Source of the DNA: Hedera helix
Lineage: Eukaryota > Streptophyta > Magnoliopsida > Apiales > Araliaceae
Length of the DNA stretch: 64,000 nucleotides
NCBI GenBank assembly: GCA_947179155.2
Contig: OX359269.1
Coordinates: forward strand, 30,542,017-30,606,016
Direction of reading: 5' to 3'
A model generated the notes under the pieces. The model was not told the origin of the DNA, made no database searches, and was given only the letters and a program-made list of their open reading frames with translations. Positions within the stretch are counted from its first letter, which is position 1, and each line of letters starts with the position of its first letter. Below are positions 58,655-64,000 of this stretch, one piece after another. The position numbers were made by a program, and so were the translations under genes.

Positions 58655-60919
58655 GTGTCTATGGACAAATTTGTATTCAAAAAAGCTTCTGCATTTGAAG
58701 AATCGTGTTCTAATAAAAAACAGAAAAAAGATGATGATAAAGTAGATTTGGGAAACCTCGAAGCAGACCTCGGGTTGCGAAATAAAATATCAAAGTATCA
58801 TCCTAATATTCAAGATAAAGTAAGAAGAGCATACATGCTAAAGGGTCATTGTCAGCCTCTCAAACATAACTTTCCACAGACACAAATTGGGGGCTACTTA
58901 CGTAGATTTAATCCTTCTTGGTTTAAAGAATATGAAAATTGGTTGGAGTATAGTGAAGCTATTGACGCAACATTTTGCTTATGTTGCTATCTATTTAGGC
59001 CGGACACAGGCAAACAAGCGGTGACGATTCTTTCATTACTAACGGCTTTATAACTTGGAATAAGAAAGGGAGATTTGATATTCATGGTGGAGGGCCTAAC
59101 AATGCTCATAACCAAGCTTGGAGTAAATGTCAAGATTTGATGAAACCAAAGCAAAACATTCAGAATGTTTTTATTAAACAATTTGAACAAACGAGACTTG
59201 AATATCGAATTCGCTTAAATGCATCACTTGATTGCATAAGATTTCTTATGCGTCAAGGGTTATCTTTTCATGGTCATGATGAAGATAAAGATGAGGATTC
59301 AAGTAATAGAGGAAATTTCATACAACTTCTATAATTTCTTGCTGATCACAATGAAAGTATCAACAATGTTGTGTTGTGTTGCGTTAGAAACTACCATTGC
59401 TATCATTAGTGATATGGGAGATGATGTGTTTGCAATATTAGTTGACGAGTCTCATGATATTTCAATCAAAGAACAGATGGCCATAACTTTACGCTATGTG
59501 GATATAAATGGATGTGTTGTTGAACGTTTTGTTGGCATAGTTCATGTTACTAGTACCACTGCTTCATTGCTTAAAGAAGCAATTGAGACCTTTTTCTCAA
59601 GTCACAGACTAAGTTTATCAAGAATACGTGGTCAAGGGTATAATGGAGCCAGTAACACGCGATGTGAATTTAATGGTCTCAAAACTTTAATCATGAATGA
59701 GAATCCTTTTGCATTTTATGTCGATTGTTTTGCTCATCAACTCCAATTAGTTATTGTAGCTGTTGCTAGTAAGCATAAACACATTGCTTGGTTTTTTAAC
59801 AAGGTTTCTGAGTTGTTAAATGTGGTTGGAGCATCATGCAAGTGTCGAGATAGTCTTCGAGAGAAAGAAGCTGCTAAAGTCGGGGAAGCATTGATGAATA
59901 ATGAACTTCAAAGTGGGAAAGGCTTACATCAAGAAACTAGTCTTAAACGGGCAGGTGATACACGTTGGGGATCACATTATGAGACACTTTTGAACTTGAT
60001 TCTTATGTTCTCCTCAGTGGTTGATGTACTTGAGAAGGTTTCAGATGATGGTTTGGTATACCAACAAAAAGGTATTGCTTTTGGTTTATTAGAGTCATTG
60101 CACTCATTTGGTTTTGCATTTGATCTAATATTGATGAGAAAGATATTGGGAATTACAAATGAATTATCATAAGAGTTACAAAGAAAGGATCAAGACATTG
60201 TAAATGCTATGGAATTAGTTAAAGTGTCTAAGAAACTATTGAAGGCTATGAGAGATGAGAGATGGGGGAAGCTATTTGATGAAGTTTGTTTATTTTGTAA
60301 CAAACACAAAATTGACATTGTAGATATGAATGCTTTATTCCATGGGAGATCAAGTCGAAAATCTCAAGGTATTACAAATTTTCACCATTATTATGTTGAG
60401 ATATTTTGTATTGTTTTGGATTGGCTACTTCAAGAATTAAATGATCGTTTTACAGAAGCAAGTACTGAATTGTTTTTATCAGTGGCATGCTTAAATCCTA
60501 GTGATTGTTTCGCTAGTTTTGATAAGGACAAATTGATTCATCTCGCTAGCTTTTATTCGAATGACTTTTCTCTAATGGATCTTATGAAACTTGATAGTCA
60601 ACTAGATAATTACATTTCTGATATGTGGACAAATCAAGAGTTTTTGGAAGTTCAAGGGATTAACGGTCTTGTAAGAAAGCTCGTAGGTACTAAGAAACAT
60701 ATTGTATTTCCTTTGGTATATCGGCTTCTAAAGTTGGCATTAATCTTACCTGTTGCGACTACTACTGTTGAATGAGCTTTTTCTGCAATGAAAATAATTA
60801 AGAGTAGGTTGCGCAATTCTATGGGAGATCAACTGATGAATGATTACTTGATTACATACATCGAGAAGGATGTATTTGATTGCATTGACAATAAAAGTAT
60901 TATGCAACGATTTCAATGA
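58655..60919 (+). pseudogene. hAT transposase (TTF-type zinc finger, DUF4371, hAT dimerisation), broken
   Basis: The start at 58655 gives MSMDKFVFKKASAF. A TTF-type zinc finger follows (FNPSWFKEYENWLEY, then CLCCYLFRP). A frame change near 59022 leads into NGFITWNKKGRFDIHGGG. A second change with a small deletion near 59360 precedes the catalytic core: FAILVDESHDIS carries the first Asp, then GQGYNGASNT and VDCFAHQLQLV. The frame has a TAA at 60170-60172 and a TGA at 60773-60775, directly after the TTVE that holds the catalytic Glu, then continues with AFSAMKIIKSRLRNSMGDQ to the stop at 60917-60919. Total length would be about 750 residues, normal for this group. It would cut and paste the element; this copy cannot. 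Confidence 0.92.
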
Positions 60920-62227
60920 ATGAAAACGCGCAGAGGATAATTGTAATTATTATATTCTACTAGTTATTTTTTGTAGATAAGTCTGAAGGCTACAACAATG
61001 ACATATATTATATTTTTTGGGTTATATATTTGAGTCGTTTTTTGTTACAATAATTATCAACTTTGATTTATTGTTTGATACTCTAATAATTGACCCCACT
61101 GACAACAATTTCTGGCTTCGCCACTAACTCTAACTTGGTAAAATGATCACAACTGAACAAGTAAATCATAACAGATTGTTGATTTGATTTGAGGTAATGC
61201 TAAGCTTTGCAATGATACTTGGCTTCTTCTGCTACTTAGCAGATGTTATCAAGTACTCTTTCCTTTTATATTCATAGAGTAAATTTCTTCGTTTAGATTT
61301 TGTAGAGGCTCATCTTTGTACTTGGGGGATTCGCATGTGGATTTGAATCCTCATACATTTTAATAGCTCCTCAGAATTAGTTCCGTTGAAGAGTTCTGTT
61401 GAAGCATTTAATGCTATGATAGTGTAGCTAATACTCTTTTGACTTTGGAATAGATAGAAGACTTTCTTCTTGGTCTAGTATATCCCATCAGTCAATAGTT
61501 TTCACCTACCTCTGAACTGAGGTGACCGATCTTCTATCAAACGACTTCTGATCTATCTCTGAATTTGAAGATGGTAAGAAACATCCTTGAAATCTTTTCT
61601 CTAAAGCTCTGCAATTTCTCTATACTTGTCAGACTTATGATCATTCTGACAATATCTCTAAGCTTGACTTATTCATTGAGGTTCTTGAGATACGTAGGTT
61701 CTGATATAGAATTCTCAATGTCCTTAACTCTACCTAGTTCTTTATAAGAATCAGTGAGAAGTTCTGTAATTTGCTTTATGAATTGTGCCTTACGATGCTG
61801 AAGCAGACTCTGCGAACTTTTTTTTGAAACAACTGTCTTAACTTTGGTGTCGACTCTGATAACCGCTTTACGAATTTGATAAACATCTCTACATTTTCGA
61901 TAGTAGACTTTTTGACTTGCTGCCTTATGAACTCAAGACTTACTATGCGAACAATAAGGACTTTAAGAATATACATAGTAACTTTACGATGCTTTATGAT
62001 TTCTTAGATATCTTCATAACTTGTTCGATGATTCAACAAAGACTTTACGAGAGATCTAATCCTTTTAGTTTATACATAACATTAACTCAAATGTCAACTT
62101 AACAAGTTTGATCATTCAATTCTAAGTCATTTTACAACAAATTTCAGATAAAGACTTTACAAGAGCTATTGAATAATTATACATTAAACATTTTTGTATC
62201 ATCAAATCATACATATAGATTCTAACA

Positions 62228-62691
62228 ATCTCCCCATATTTGATGATGACAAAAATATTAATATGACCATTTATCAATGCATTTACTTGAATTTAAAATA
62301 TGACTTAAAAATACAGCAATAATGATTTCATACAATTCATAAAAACATTAAAAAAAATTAATAAATAATTTTTACTTGCTTCTCCTTGCGTAACTTCTAC
62401 TCATCCCTCTATTTATGCTTCTCCTCCCCCTTTTTGTCATTATTGTGGAGACGATGAGTCAATTGCTTAATGATGGATCTTATCTGTAAAAATAACTCAT
62501 TATCTAACAATATCGCATTCAAAGCATCGTGGAGTTCAACAGAATTCATTTCAGGGAGATAGTCTTCATCAAAGCCAATAGGAATTTCAAATTGCGCAAC
62601 ATCCATAGAGATTGACTTTACGACATCTTCATCAAAATAAAAGAATGAAGGAACAAATGAAGAGCAATATATATCTGAGATAGAGATTACT
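62228..62691 (-). mobile_element. Internal 3' end of the copia element (partial)
   Basis: Immediately inside the LTR is the polypurine tract AAATATGGGGAGAT and a TTTTTGTCATCATC word on the - strand, the usual junction in copia elements of this type. An open - strand frame covers about 62409-62633 (FDEDVVKSISMDVAQFEIP and onward), an acidic then Lys-rich tail with no recognised motif, possibly the C-terminal end of the element's last ORF. The rest of the element is missing to the right. Confidence 0.55.
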
Positions 62692-63597
62692 TGACATCCC
62701 CGATACTATAATATCCCGAATATTTGACAAGACCTTTAAATAATATCTTGAATGATGAAATAAAGGTTGAAGTTAAAACCTAGATTCGGAGAAGTAAAAT
62801 GTATAAAAATTGAGTAAATATTTTACCCTAATCTTAGTGTTAAGATTTAAATATGAGTAAATGTGGATTTTTTTAATTTTAAGACCTAGCAATTTATTAA
62901 TATGCATATTTGGAGGTATATTACGAGTAAGGTAATATGATACCTTTAAACCTCGATGAACTACTCGACAAATAAGATTATGTAAAAAAATTTTAAATGA
63001 GGTATGTGAAAAATTTAACAAGTAAATAAATTTCAAATGGAGAAGTTATTGATATGAAATTTTATGTATAATGATACGAGTTTATTTAATGAGAATTATT
63101 AAGTAGTTAATTTAATTAATTTAAATTAACTAAATGATGAAAATGAAAAACAAGATAAGACTATGTTACAAATTAACATGTCTTGAAAGTTGACATTAAA
63201 TGGTGAATGAGAAGATTGGTAATTATAAAATAAATAAAGAATTATCATGACAGACATGGAATATAATTAATTAATTTAATTATATTTATGTAAGGTTAAA
63301 TTATTTAACTAATGTGAATGATAGCCTTGATGGGCTAAATTATATATTTATTTAAGTGAGTAACTTGATTAATGTGTTAAGGAATAATATTAATTATTAT
63401 TGGATAAACAACCCCAAGTTATTTAGTTAACAAGAGGTTGTGTATAATGTGAGATTATACAAGTAATTTAAATTACTTTATGGTATGATCTAAATTATTA
63501 AAATATTATAATAATATTAGATAATTATTTTGATGACCCAAATTATTAATTTGGAAGGATAAAGAAAGTTAAAGGATTAATCACTCATGAGTTAATT

Positions 63598-63733
63598 GAT
63601 AGAGAGTTGTGTCCTCGAGCCACGCGAAAGTCATAGAGAGTTGTGTCCTCGAGCCACGTGAAAGTCATAGAGTGTTGTGTCCTCGAGCCACGTGAAAGTC
63701 ATGGAAAATTGTGCTCTCGAGCCACGTGCTCCT
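63598..63733. repeat. 34-bp tandem repeat, four units, G-box-bearing
   Basis: Units start at 63598, 63632, 63666 and 63700. The core is TTGTGTCCTCGAGCCACG. The second, third and fourth contain CACGTG (the first has CACGCG), and all contain the CTCGAG palindrome. The fourth unit is the most diverged. Confidence 0.92.
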
Positions 63734-63775
63734 TAATTATGTGATGCCTAGAGCTTTGTGCTCGTTAAGTAATGT

Positions 63776-63779
<4 letters not shown>

Positions 63780-63840
<61 letters not shown>
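63780..63840. repeat. (AT)n microsatellite
   Basis: About 30 AT units directly before a GCTATATAAATTG sequence. Confidence 0.97.
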
Positions 63841-63842
<2 letters not shown>

Positions 63843-64000
63843 TATATAAATTGAGGTATGTGTTAATAAATTAGTTATGGTTAATATAACCATACTTGGG
63901 TTAAGTGTAGGAGTTGAGAGAAAGAGAAGTGATGTGACCTTAATGTGTAATTAATGATGAAGTGATACTTGCATCGGTATAAGCAAAAACGTGATGGAAG

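Larger units (their letters stand above)
55182..61126 (+). mobile_element. hAT DNA transposon (5.9 kb) with a nested solo LTR
   Basis: The ends are CAGGGGCGAAGCCAGG (left) and CTGGCTTCGCCACTA (right), imperfect inverted repeats of about 15 bp. The flanks are ACTCTAAC at 55174-55181 and 61127-61134, a perfect 8-bp target duplication characteristic of hAT. Next to both ends lies a GTGGGGT...TTGA sequence in inverted orientation (55206-55228 and 61090-61101). A transposase pseudogene occupies 58655-60919. The left half holds an (AT)n tract (55232-55291), non-coding sequence and a solo copia LTR at 56716-58184. It sits inside the copia LTR 54725-62227. Confidence 0.95.
54725..62227 (-). mobile_element. 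Copia 3' LTR (about 1.55 kb) split by a hAT insertion
   Basis: The left end is TGTTGTTTCTTAG, followed by a 12-G run and TTGAATAGATC (54757-54780). The right end is GATTCTAACA (62227), next to a polypurine tract (ATATGGGGAGAT on the - strand, 62228-62239). Removing the hAT and one target copy (55182-61134) leaves about 1550 bp. On the - strand it ends with GATCTATTCAA, a C-run, TCTAGATC, the same design as the end of the solo LTR at 56716-58184. It is therefore a 3' LTR in - orientation with internal sequence to its right. Confidence 0.82.
62692..64000. mobile_element. Start of an LTR-like repeat (runs off the right edge)
   Basis: It begins TGACATCCCCGATAC after TTACT, a style of start seen in long Ty3/gypsy LTRs. 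It has a 34-bp tandem repeat (63598-63733), an (AT)n tract and a TATATAAAT box at 63843-63851, followed by GAGAGAAAGAGAAG, which may be a promoter in + orientation. No coding frame is convincing. The other end and a target duplication lie outside the window. Confidence 0.4.

Noticed and set aside
63598..63733. Direct repeats that might suggest a CRISPR-like array
   Set aside because: Units are contiguous with no spacers, and the context is a plant repeat.

Overview
The window is transposon-dense, AT-rich plant nuclear DNA, almost certainly from a eudicot. The evidence is the set of plant-type mobile elements (Athila-like and chromovirus-like Ty3/gypsy, several Ty1/copia, a TRIM, a DUF4371-type hAT, MITEs) and captured pieces of a plant AMT1 ammonium-transporter gene. 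I find no intact host protein-coding gene, no tRNA or rRNA gene and no CRISPR array. Every long reading frame belongs to a mobile element, and all carry stops or frameshifts.

Layout. 1-1753: noncoding sequence resembling part of an LTR. 1754-13406: an old Athila-like element (ELEMENT A, + strand) with 1.2-kb LTRs and a near-perfect target-site duplication (TSD). Its integrase core is missing and a plant-transposon-associated domain stands in its place. A 2.9-kb solo LTR (8409-11310, TSD ATAAT) interrupts it. 13412-30288: gene-poor sequence with a 672-bp TRIM (14782-15453, TSD AATTG), MITE-like pieces, a repeat-rich composite carrying two inverted AMT1 gene fragments (about 19155-20470), a 506-bp solo copia LTR (27205-27710) and a ~590-bp trinucleotide microsatellite (28840-29427). 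30289-43482: a second chromovirus-type LTR split by a young Athila-like element (ELEMENT B, 33007-43027, - strand, TSD ATGAG). 44182-52983: a young copia element (ELEMENT C, - strand) whose upstream LTR carries 205 bp of another copy's pol end. 53840-62691: a nest with a copia LTR (54725-62227) containing a 5.9-kb hAT (55182-61126, TSD ACTCTAAC), which contains a solo copia LTR (56716-58184, TSD CAAAC). 62692-64000: the start of another LTR-like repeat with a 34-bp tandem repeat.

The strongest candidate for something undescribed is a family of 29-nt stem-loops in the 3' untranslated region of both Athila-like elements: four in ELEMENT B (35047-35202) and one in ELEMENT A (11753-11781). The loop and internal bulge are constant while the two stems change in a compensating way, and the motif lies about 0.4-0.6 kb upstream of the 3' LTR in both. 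Other notable points are the integrase replacement in ELEMENT A, an Asp-to-Asn change at the reverse-transcriptase xDD motif shared by both Athila-like elements, and young LTR pairs flanking heavily broken coding regions.

The elements do not work together as a pathway. The window records successive insertions, recombination down to solo LTRs, and decay. All percent identities and counts of differences are by eye.
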